A DNA stretch of 64,000 nt from contig OZ007570.1 in the NCBI GenBank assembly GCA_963931925.1, positions 65,031,370 through 65,095,369 on the forward strand, read 5' to 3'. The notes under the pieces are model-generated. The model did no database searches, was not told where the DNA came from, and was given only the letters and a program-made list of their open reading frames with translations. Positions 52,580-61,288 of the stretch are shown here, one piece after another; positions within the stretch are counted from its first letter, which is position 1, and every line of letters begins with the position of its first letter. The stretch comes from Onchidella celtica (taxonomy: Eukaryota; Mollusca; Gastropoda; Systellommatophora; Onchidiidae). Made by a program: the position numbers and the translations under genes.

Positions 52580-53745
52580 CTTAAAATACCATTTACATCC
52601 GGTCGCAGGCACCACCTACTCTCGGTGCGCGGAGCCTGTGCTTCATACAATGGATTTGCATAGAAAATAAGACACAACACCAATCGGTTTTGCTTCTAGA
52701 GGCAGCTTCACTGTCAAAATATTTTTAAAGTATATAGTATGTAATTAATAATGAATATTTGTAAAAAGCAAAGCACAAAAAGGGCGAGTTAAGGAAGGAA
52801 AAAGAAAGGGAAAGATTTTTCACGAGATGGCATAGGCATAGATCTAGTAATGTACATGCGGTTCCCCAGTCTCTCTCGCGACAAGTTATTTTTAGCCTAC
52901 CGTCAGCGCTTGGGACTCGACTACTAACATACTATGTGTCTCTGGTGCACCGGTTGATGTGGTTCTGGACGATGGTATATTTTTCGTGAATGTGGAGAAG
53001 AAAAAGATGAGGAGGAAGAACGGGAAGAAAGAAAATCCAAGGTTAGTCTGTTATTGTCAAAGGAAAGTCCTTAAACATTTTGAAAACCCTTCATAGTTCC
53101 CGCTATTGTTTACTTTCTTACTTGCATTTGCTGTTGGGAGACAGGGCGCGCGAGTTACTTCATGCATGAATGGAAAATCCAGCCTGGGTCCCATGTTATT
53201 CTAAAAATATACTAAATCTATCTTTGGTATGATAGTACCAAAGATGGCAAAGTGAACGATTGTGACACTGTTACCACATTTAAAAAGGAAAGAAGATAGC
53301 CAGAGGTTTCCTACAACAAACTACTTTATAATTACAAAGTAAGCAACTTTCAGCAAGGTCTAGGGTGAGAGCTGCAAACTGAACAAAACTTGGCATTTTC
53401 TCTATTCAGCTTTGTAAAACATGTCGTTGTTTACATCTTTCACTTGGTGGCACAGCCAAACCCGTGCACGCGAAACCCCTGAGCTGTCTCATCTTATCAT
53501 TTCTAGTATCTTTGGATTTATTCCTCGACATGTGCACACCTTTCAAGGCAGTTCAATATTTCACCATACAATGCCATCATCTGGTGAGAAAAGAAGTTCT
53601 GTACTTATTTGAGATGACAAGGAATAAAAAATGGCAAACAGTTTCAAATACAAGTGACAAATGAATATCACATTTTCTAGAAATTTCTGCAGTTTCACTT
53701 GTCATCAATCTGTTCTTGCACTTGCATCTGCACAGTAACCAATTA
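52580..53745. other. Non-coding stretch between exon candidates and the LINE
   Basis: No gene is recognised. It contains the second copy of the YY1-like 20-bp motif (53240-53259) and an A/G-rich tract near 52.99 kb. Confidence 0.4.
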
Positions 53746-53812
53746 GTGTTCTCATCATATATATGGCCTTTAGCGTCTTTACAGACGGTCTTAGCAGCTA
53801 GAATATTCACTT

Positions 53813-53908
53813 TCACTTTGACTGACAGCTTCTCTCGTGGCTTATTCTACCAATGTTTGACCCGAGAGTGCGATGGCAGTGATTGCAGGTCAGTCTTTTG
53901 GGTTCACT
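53813..53908 (-). pseudogene. LINE C-terminal zinc-finger tail cut off by a stop
   Basis: Directly after the TAA at 53909 the same frame stays open for 31 codons and encodes a C-x2-C-x12-H-x4-C finger ending before TGA at 53813. The related LINE fragment at 39673-40440 carries a finger in the same place, contiguous with RT. The stop is therefore a mutation of this copy, unless it is read through. Confidence 0.75.
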
Positions 53909-56900
53909 TTAGCGAGTGTTTTCATTCCGCCTCTGTCGTTTTGTCAGGTATGTTTCTTTTGCCTTGAAGTCTATTGCGAGCGTGCCACTGCGCAATTTTT
54001 GTCTCCATCTGCTTCGATCACTTGCAAGGTTCTCCCATTCATTGGGGTCGATGTTGAATGCTTTCATCGTGACCTTGCAAGTGTCTTTGAATCGCAGATG
54101 TGGCCTACCTCTGGGTCGGTTGCCAGTAGCAAGTTCCCCGTAGAGAATTTGTCTGGGGATGCGATCATTTTCCATACGGTGGAGATGTCCAAGCCACCGC
54201 AGTCTTTTTTTGCCTAGGAGAGCCTGAGTTGATGGAATGTTGGCTCGGCTCAGAACTTCGATATTTGAGATCCTGTCTTGCCACTTGATCTTGAGAATTT
54301 TGCGTAGGCAGCGCAGGTGGAAGGAGTTGAGGGATCTTTCATGTTTGGAGTAGGTGGTCCATGTCTCTGAGCCATACAGCAGGGTGCTTAGGACGCAAGT
54401 TTGGTACACGAGTACCTTTGTTTTGATGGTCAGCTTGCTATTGTTCCACACCCTTTTTGAGAGTTTGCCAAAAGCTGTGGCCGCCTTTCCTATTCTGGCA
54501 TTTATTTCAGTTGTTATGTCTGTGCTACCACTGATGGTTGAGCCTAGGTAGCAGAATTTTCCCACTTGCTCCAGAGGAGAGCCATTCAGCATGATTGGGT
54601 TGGAGTTTCTCAAGCCTTGTGTCAAAACTACAGTTTTTGAGACACTGATCTTTAGCATGAATTTGTCACAGGCTTTGGCAAGGCTATTGATGAGAGCCTG
54701 GAGCGTGGTTTCATCGTGGGCCACGATTGCAGCATCATCTGCGAAGAGGAGCTCTTGTAACATAATATGCTCTGTACGAGATTTTGCTTTTAGTCTGGCA
54801 ACATTAAAAATGGAGCCGTCCACTCTGGTGTTAATAAGTACTCCACCTGAACATTGACCAAAGGCATTCTTGAGTAGGGCTGCAAAATATATACCAAATA
54901 AGGTAGGAGCAAGAACACATCCCTGCTTCACACCGCTGTTTACAGCAAATGAATTGGATGTGCAGCCCTCAAAGTTGACACATGCCCTCATGTCAGTGTG
55001 GAAGGATGCAATAAGTTTTAGCAATGTTGGTGGACAGCCTATGGATTTAAGGACTGCATACAGGCCAGATCGGCTTACGGTGTCGAAAGCATTTGTTAGG
55101 TCCACAAAGCATGTTATAAGCGGCCTGTTTTGTTCTTTACATTTTTCTTGGATTTGCCGAAGTGCAAATATCATGTCAATAGTTGATCGTTTGCTTCGAA
55201 AGCCACATTGTGTTTCTGGTAAGACTTTTTCCGCCAGTTGTTGAAGGCGGCAGAGGATGACGCGAGCAAAAGCCTTTCCAGTAATGCTGAGGAGGGATAT
55301 GCCTCGATAGTTGTTGCAGTCGCCTTTGTCTCCTTTGTTCTTGTAAAGTGTGACAATTTTGGCGTCTCTCATATCATGTGGTATCACGCCTTCTTTCCAA
55401 CACTGCAGTAACAGATTATACAGGTGTGGTAATAGTGGGCCTTTTAGGTCTTTTAATACCTCTGCAGGAATGTTGTCACTTCCTGTGGCTTTTCCAGCAG
55501 ACAGGTGGTCGATTGCATTGGAAAGCTCGACTAAGGAAGGTTCAGCGTCAAGTTCGGCCATTATTGGCAGTTTTTGGAGGTGTTCCTCAAAATCTGGTGG
55601 AATATTTTTCTCAGTTGAATACAACAGAGAGTAATGCTCTACCCACCTATTCAGTTGTTCATTTTTATCTGTGATGGGTTCACCATTTACAGACTTAAGT
55701 GGGGCGCTTTTGGTGATGATTGGCCCAAGGGCTACTTTCATCTGACTAAAGGCGGTTTTCATATCTCCCTTTTCATTTGCCTCTTGTATGCTGTTACACA
55801 AGTCTGTCCAGTATTTGTTGGCGCAACGTCTTACCTCCAGCTGAAGTTTAGCTTTTGCATTTTTCAAACAAGTTTTTGTACTCTGATTGCAATTTTTGTT
55901 ATACTCATTGAAAGCAGATTTCTTTTGCTCAATGAGAGGTAGGAGAATTTCGCTGTTCTGGGCTACCCAGTCGTTGTTTGAAACTTTATGCTGTCCAAAA
56001 GACTTGATGGCACAGTCATGAATTTTTGAACTGAGAGTGTTCCATGTTTCATCTACCGAGTCACATTGGGTGACATTATCCATGCTTTCAGCAAATAACT
56101 TTTCAAATGACTTTCTATTTGATTCATCTCTGATTGCTGTTACATTGATCTTAGGGATTGAAGGGGCTTTTGATCTGTATATTTTCTTGGCCGAAATTTT
56201 GATTTTGCTGACTACCAGTGCATGGTCGGTGTCACAGTCAGCACTGTGGAGGGAACGAGTTATTTTTATACAGCCCAAACTCTTCCTCCTTGAGAGAATA
56301 AGATCTAATTGATGCCAATGGCCAGACCTGGGATGGCGCCATGATGTTCTTTGGCATCTCTTAAGGTCAAAGTACGTGTTTGTAACACATAATGAGTTTA
56401 CGGAGCATAGCTCCAGAAGGCGCTGCCTGTTTTCGTTGATGTTGCCAATGCCGAAGTGCCCAATGCACTTTGGCCATGCGGAGTGATCTGCTCCCACTCG
56501 AGCGTTAAAGTCACCCAGAATTAGCAGGCCTTCGGTGAGAGGGATGTTGTGGAGAGTCCTCTGCAATGCCTCGTAGAAAATGTCTTTGGTTTCGTCAGAG
56601 GAGGTAAGTGTTGGGGCATAGACACAGATAATGTTGGTAAAACCAGACCGGGTGTTCAGTCTGAGTGTCATGATGCGTTCTGACACTCCAATTGGAGTTG
56701 CGATCGAATTGATAAGGGAGTTTTTTACGGCGAAGCCCACGCCGTGGATTCTCGGCTGTTCGCTGCTAAGGCCCTGCCAGAAGAAGGTGTAGTTTTCTTC
56801 TTTGACTGACCCGGAGTCGGGAAGTCGAGTTTCTTGAAGGGCAGCGATGTCGATGTTTAGTAGCTGAAGTTCTCGATCAATAATTTGGGATTTCCTGATG

Positions 56901-56944
56901 GAGTCAATATTAGTGAGATCTTGCTGTTGCAAGCCTGGGCGCAT
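53909..56944 (-). CDS. LINE endonuclease-reverse transcriptase polyprotein
   Basis: The enzyme nicks target DNA and copies the element RNA in place. The 1011 residues start with an APE-type endonuclease: QETR (E38), GDFNARVG (D145, N147), QLDLIL (D214) and TDHALV (D240, H241). The reverse transcriptase follows (NNYRGISLLS about 544, CGFRSKRSTIDM about 580, FVDLTNAFD about 613, GVKQGCVLAP about 671, FADD 734-737), then the LLYGSETW module and a basic C terminus. Residues upstream of this ATG still read in frame to 57028 and include TWNVRT, whose Asn is a conserved part of the endonuclease, so the original start lay further upstream; there is no ATG before a TAG at 57029-57031. A TAA at 53909-53911 removes a zinc finger (see 53813-53908). 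RT and endonuclease motifs are otherwise intact. Confidence 0.92.
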   Translation of the reverse strand: MRPGLQQQDLTNIDSIRKSQIIDRELQLLNIDIAALQETRLPDSGSVKEENYTFFWQGLSSEQPRIHGVGFAVKNSLINSIATPIGVSERIMTLRLNTRSGFTNIICVYAPTLTSSDETKDIFYEALQRTLHNIPLTEGLLILGDFNARVGADHSAWPKCIGHFGIGNINENRQRLLELCSVNSLCVTNTYFDLKRCQRTSWRHPRSGHWHQLDLILSRRKSLGCIKITRSLHSADCDTDHALVVSKIKISAKKIYRSKAPSIPKINVTAIRDESNRKSFEKLFAESMDNVTQCDSVDETWNTLSSKIHDCAIKSFGQHKVSNNDWVAQNSEILLPLIEQKKSAFNEYNKNCNQSTKTCLKNAKAKLQLEVRRCANKYWTDLCNSIQEANEKGDMKTAFSQMKVALGPIITKSAPLKSVNGEPITDKNEQLNRWVEHYSLLYSTEKNIPPDFEEHLQKLPIMAELDAEPSLVELSNAIDHLSAGKATGSDNIPAEVLKDLKGPLLPHLYNLLLQCWKEGVIPHDMRDAKIVTLYKNKGDKGDCNNYRGISLLSITGKAFARVILCRLQQLAEKVLPETQCGFRSKRSTIDMIFALRQIQEKCKEQNRPLITCFVDLTNAFDTVSRSGLYAVLKSIGCPPTLLKLIASFHTDMRACVNFEGCTSNSFAVNSGVKQGCVLAPTLFGIYFAALLKNAFGQCSGGVLINTRVDGSIFNVARLKAKSRTEHIMLQELLFADDAAIVAHDETTLQALINSLAKACDKFMLKISVSKTVVLTQGLRNSNPIMLNGSPLEQVGKFCYLGSTISGSTDITTEINARIGKAATAFGKLSKRVWNNSKLTIKTKVLVYQTCVLSTLLYGSETWTTYSKHERSLNSFHLRCLRKILKIKWQDRISNIEVLSRANIPSTQALLGKKRLRWLGHLHRMENDRIPRQILYGELATGNRPRGRPHLRFKDTCKVTMKAFNIDPNEWENLASDRSRWRQKLRSGTLAIDFKAKETYLTKRQRRNENTR

Positions 56945-57028
56945 TGTTCTGACGTTCCAGGTACCAAGTTTTAGTATTTTTCTGTTTTTGCCAGGTGCAC
57001 ACTTTACGTCAGCTTTTTGACTTTTGGT

Positions 57029-57714
57029 CTAGCTCCAACCACCTTATGAAGCAGGCTGACGTGGCGGAACAACACCCAACTGCCTGGGGGCTGCCCAGGT
57101 TACGGCGGGCGGTAGTTGATCAATGCAGCTGAAAAGCCGCTCCCACCGACAGAGGGGACCCCTGGCGCTCATCCGTACGCCAAATGGATTGAGCTTATCA
57201 CCGGTAACTGCCACCTCCCGTGTTGTGCCCATCCGTAACGGATGGCTGGAGTGTCCTCTCCAAATCGGAAATGGGTGGGCTTATAGAGGAGAGACAGACG
57301 CTTGCCAAGCCCGAGCAAACGCCTCCTCGTTTTGCTGCCTTGCCTGGGCTATTTTTAAGAGATGGTGCTTTGCCCAGAGGCACCACCCCTCTCTCTGCCA
57401 TTCTAGTTAAACCCAAGGGAGAGACCAGGTCAATACATTTGGAACTAGTCCGGCTGCAGGAGATGCTGGAAGCCAGTTTGATGCAGTTCTCCCTGACAAC
57501 CACCTTCGGGTCTCCACTCCTGATTTTCTGTCTGGGTTTACTCCCATAGCCTTTGCTATCATAGCAACACACAAGGCAGTGTGGTATTTGTATTCAGGGT
57601 TACCTTCCCCTAGTCTTCCTCTCTCCCGAGATGACCCACAAGACAGTGGGGGTGACAGTAGCAGGCTGTATTGTGTACTGTCATACAATAGCAGAAAACT
57701 CTGGCCTGACATGT
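57029..57714 (-). other. LINE 5' leader
   Basis: This is the 5' part of the LINE up to its target duplication, GC-richer than the flanks. It holds an open frame at 57198-57572 (starting with GTG, basic, Ser- and Lys-rich) that I cannot assign. It may be promoter or UTR sequence. Confidence 0.6.
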
Positions 57715-57979
57715 GTGTTCTCATCAAGACCAAAGAAAAACAAATAAAATTTCCTGTCTTGTTAATGCCAAAGACACTATCACTGGCAAAAACCTAAAAC
57801 TGAAATAACTTCAAAAGCAGGAAAAGAAAGATAATTAAGAAGAGACCCACAAAATGATCTGTAGCCTGAATATGAATCAGTGATTTCTTGCTTACAAGCG
57901 TTGCATTTCACAATGAACTGTTGCACAACTGACAGAACATAATATCCTCAACTGCTTATCAACATGAAATGTCACTTAC

Positions 57980-58009
57980 TGTACCCAGCTCTTTCATGCC
58001 TTCCCACAG
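57980..58009 (-). CDS. Possible short exon of the TEX11-like gene
   Basis: A 30-bp piece lies between an acceptor ATTTGCAATAG and a strong donor ACA|GTAAGT. It reads LWEGMKELGT in the phase left by the exon at 58322-58415. The splice sites are good, but ten residues cannot be matched to the family, so this exon may be spurious. Confidence 0.33.
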
Positions 58010-58321
58010 CTATTGCAAATAGAATATGCAAAACTCCATGTGATGGGCTAAACTGAATGCGATAATTTAGAAAAGACAACAAGAAGTAAGTTATGGCTTT
58101 ATGTATTACACTTTCCATCCAGGATGACACTCTGAGGCTTGCGTTATAGGGAAGGGTAAGTCAGACAAGAGAATGACAAATGTCTTTCATGCCTTCAATG
58201 CATGTCATCTGTAGACATAGTTCTTCCCCGGAACCCACACATTCTCATTTTGTGCGGTGATGGGGCAGATAGTGGTATGAAAATGAAAAATAATAAATAG
58301 GTGAGGAGGAAGCACACTCAC

Positions 58322-58415
58322 CTGTTCCTCATATTCATCTTTCATATTTGGTACATGTTTCAGGAAACCCGTGCTCATACTGCACCATTTCTCAGCCTCT
58401 TGATATTTCCCACAA
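58322..58415 (-). CDS. TEX11/SPO22-ZIP4-like protein, exon
   Basis: Acceptor GAAATTTCAG and donor CAG|GTGAGT bracket 94 bp. One leading base completes a codon begun by the exon at 58643-58713; 31 codons follow, including YQEAEKWCSMSTGFLKH. The alternating small and aromatic residues suit a tetratricopeptide helix pair. The 'GxYxxAExWC' wording is what I recall from TEX11, the animal member of the SPO22/ZIP4 meiotic family, which helps stabilise crossover intermediates with the synaptonemal complex. The family call rests on this exon and its neighbour together. Confidence 0.65.
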
Positions 58416-58642
58416 CTGAAATTTCAATCACAATATGTTAAAATGCACAGAACGTCAATGCTGTCTCTTGGCAGCAACAAATGTAACCAAATTGACATAT
58501 AAAAAGGCACAAAATTTAAAGTAAATGGAAATTACAGCCAGCACATTACATTAAATAATGCACATTTTCCATAAATACTTTATGCGACACAAAAATGTCT
58601 TCTTCCTTCCTAACTCTTCTTCAGTGAACACAAAATTCTTAC

Positions 58643-58713
58643 TTATAAAATTGCAGACCACAGTTCCAAGACTTTGTCATCAGCCACAGAATTTCAATTT
58701 CAGGATACTGTTC
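58643..58713 (-). CDS. TEX11/SPO22-ZIP4-like protein, exon
   Basis: Acceptor TTGTCTTTCAACAG and donor ATAA|GTAAGA bracket 71 bp: 23 codons plus two bases, in phase with the exons on both sides. It includes PEIEILWLMTKSWNCG. The 'E-WLxxKxWNxG' signature directly before a 'GxYxxAExWC' repeat is the main reason for the SPO22/TEX11 call. It could be another TPR protein. The three exons together give about 88 residues with no stop. Confidence 0.65.
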
Positions 58714-59041
58714 CTGTTGAAAGACAATCGTAGTTTGTAATGCTTAGTCACAACTTAGCTGAATTCTCTAGAGTCAAAAAGAAATCACAGTCCCAGCTTG
58801 GGCTGTTACTTTTCAGAAATCAAGGACTGGAGTTGACGGTATCAATTTAATCAGTGCATTATTTTTCCACCTCTATCAGGCAAATCATATGATGTCACCA
58901 ATTTTCTTACAAGCTCACAGTGTTTCTTTTATAAATGTGCTTTTCACCTCAAGCCCAGTAAAGTTTACAAATAATGGTAGCTTTTAATGATATGCTATAA
59001 ATGTAATAAGTAGTGATCAGACAAAAAAAATGATGATTCAC

Positions 59042-59144
59042 CTTTGCCCGCTTTTCAATCATATCAAGTGACTCCTTGAAGTACATAAATGATTCTTCTT
59101 CATTTCCATTCATGGACAGCTCTATAAGCTTGCGAACATCAACA
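59042..59144 (-). CDS. TEX11/SPO22-ZIP4-like protein, exon
   Basis: Acceptor TGACCTGCAG and donor GCAAAG|GTGAAT bracket 103 bp: one leading base and 34 codons ending on a codon boundary, as the exon at 58713 needs. The peptide includes KLIELSMNGNEEESFMYF and FKESLDMIEKRAK, which read as amphipathic TPR-like helices. It is the most upstream exon seen. Only about 290 bp separate it from the gypsy element, so the rest of the gene lies beyond that element and outside the window. Confidence 0.6.
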
Positions 59145-59437
59145 CTGCAGGTCATAAAACAAAAAGAAAGCAAAGACTGTCAAATTATGCTCTCCTTATT
59201 ACATACCGTACTTCTGCATACCTAACAGATGACTACCAAGAGCTGTGACTCTGCTTTATCCATTAGTCTCAATAAAAATTATTTTGATGGATTATTCAAC
59301 ATCAACCAATGTTAGGCAGTTCACATGTGGAAAGATTCTTATTATAGCACAAGAAGTATTCTACGCAATGGAAATGTTTTATTCTTCTGTTACCATTCTT
59401 TCCAAATATTATACTAGTTACTATCCTGAAACCCACT

Positions 59438-60680
59438 TGTCACGAGCAGAGTTAGGGTCTTGGGGAGCATTCGACTGCACGAGAGGCAGCTAACTCACAC
59501 TCGGACACAACCACACAAGAAAAGTATTAAACAACTAGAGTATATATATATGTCAGGCCGGTCAGGCCATGTTTTACATAAATATTAATAAACAAAACAA
59601 AAGACAATAGAGGTATATTCAAAGCAATAAATTCTAATTACTAACTTAATATATGATATTTCATGTAATTATGGTTCCTTATTGGATGTACTGCAATCAA
59701 TAGCAAATAGGTATATTATACGAAACTAGATATCAATTTAAAGTGACAGTTGAGTCGCCACTGGCCAGTCGCCAGGCAAACTCTCCCTAAATCATATGGG
59801 CTTGAATGTTAGGAGAGCCCAGTACGTTCCAAGCCTACAGAAGCACACTTCGGCTTGTAGGTAATTACGCAGTTGCAAAAAACTATTTATATATATGCAC
59901 AATCATTATTCAATTCATCAACAATGTGCCATATTACTTCAATCATACTATGGAAATAATTCTATAACACAGGCCACTCGTCGTCGAGTGCCAGCTGGGG
60001 TTTCCTTAGACTTCCTATGAGGCTGTGGTTCTCTCTCTATCTCTGATCTTCTATTATGCTTGAACAAGTAAGATATATTACCATTGGTCACGCCTACTGG
60101 TAGGCGCGAACATCAAAATAGCGCAGCGTGGGCTTTCAAAGGTCAGCCCACTCAGACCTTTCTTTCTAGAGCTCAGTCAGTCCGTTAGCAAGGACTTCTA
60201 GTCTTCAAACCACACAGTTCAGGTACTGGCCAACCGGATATACTTCACGACACGATGCTTCTGCTCGTCTGTATTCACCAAATCTGAACGTTACACGATG
60301 TTATATACTATCTGGCTACCCAGCAGTGCTAGTCCGCTGGCCCAATTAGTTCAGCTATCTCATAGGTCGAAACCTCCCACCATTTTAATTGTAGTAATAC
60401 GTCTGCACTATTCTACCAGCCAGTTAACGTGCAAAAACTTGTCTAGTCATGCTTAACAATGTCAACTATCCCCACCTTGTTTCACCCCTACTCCATTACT
60501 TATTAATCACGAACATTAAAACCGACAAGCGTGCATCTAACAGTTTAACTTTACATTTATTTACTCACCAACTATAATTCGCGAGGGCCGTTCAAGGCCA
60601 CCAGCCAATTTCTCATGGCCCTGGTAAAACAACAACAACTCACTCTCTGCGTGAGTTTTAACAACATCTGAATCATGACA
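59438..60680 (-). mobile_element. 3' LTR of the Gmr1-like element (copy C)
   Basis: A 1243-bp LTR with TGTCA...TGACA ends, attached to internal sequence at 60681. It is nearly the same as the solo LTR at 12827-14070 and clearly related to that at 1846-3070. Stems conserved in all three copies are described in the findings. Confidence 0.94.
60301..60307 (-). promoter_or_regulatory. TATA box of LTR C
   Basis: TATATAA on the minus strand at the position conserved in the other two LTRs, the likely core promoter of the element. Confidence 0.55.
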
Positions 60681-60694
60681 CATCCCCCACCCCA
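60681..60694 (-). other. Polypurine tract
   Basis: On the minus strand TGGGGTGGGGGATG directly precedes the 3' LTR. This is where plus-strand DNA synthesis is normally primed in LTR retrotransposons, and it fixes the orientation of the element. Confidence 0.85.
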
Positions 60695-61288
60695 GTTAAA
60701 ATTTGCAATTTTAACGATATAAATGATTATCGTAAGGGGAAGGCATGAGTCGAGAAATTGCTCGATAGGTGAACTTAACTAGGTAATCACGAAGACTACT
60801 ACAAAAGTTGAAAAAACCCTACAGGACGGGTATCCTTGATGGACAAAACTTCATGAAAATCTTAAGGCTCCGTCCAAAAGTATATATCTCTCTGAGGATT
60901 AAATCTTACCTCTAAATACGTAGACATTAACAATCATAACTCGAAAATTTTTGAGTACAACATTGATCCTGTGCGAATGTCATCAGGAATGCATACATAC
61001 AATGAATAATACTCAAGAAAAGATAACTATAGTAGCATCGATGGCATTAGTGGATCTGGACTCCTGGTCTGCCATGACTTCTCGTCCTCGACCCTGGGCA
61101 ACAACGTCTGGTGTGGCCAAAATACGGGTCGACGTCAGTAAAATAGCTGTTGGAACAAAGGAAAGCACAGGGGTAGGTGAAAAGTGTTCACAATGGGTGA
61201 ACAATATGTGATACCGTCCCTCGGTCTCTGAATGAGGTGTCAATCCCATCCAACGCCAATACATATGACAGACTAAAATACAACAAGA
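60695..61288 (-). other. Element region between RNase H and the 3' LTR
   Basis: About 600 bp with no recognised domain. An ATG-initiated 83-codon frame (61013-61264) and an overlapping frame (61188-61382) with one hydrophobic stretch (ITVTLILLYFSLSYVLAL) are present. Neither resembles a known family, and both may be chance or decayed. Confidence 0.5.

Larger units (their letters stand above)
53758..57714 (-). mobile_element. Near full-length LINE (RTE-like), 3957 bp
   Basis: The 12-bp direct repeat GTGTTCTCATCA at 53746-53757 and 57715-57726 marks a target-site duplication, so the insert runs exactly between them. Read on the minus strand it has about 690 bp of 5' leader, one long endonuclease-RT ORF, a zinc-finger coding tail after a stop, a 55-bp 3' UTR and an ATATATA-type end instead of poly(A). 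Length, single main ORF, APE endonuclease, lack of RNase H and short simple-repeat tail suggest an RTE-like clade, but clade assignment needs a tree. The insertion lies between exons assigned to the TEX11-like gene and the frizzled gene. Confidence 0.9.

Noticed and set aside
54870-56312. Plus-strand ORFs of 90-124 codons
   Set aside because: Antisense frames of the LINE polymerase ORF.
59150-59437. A further upstream TEX11-like exon (29 bp near 59220)
   Set aside because: Its phase does not join the exon at 59042-59144.
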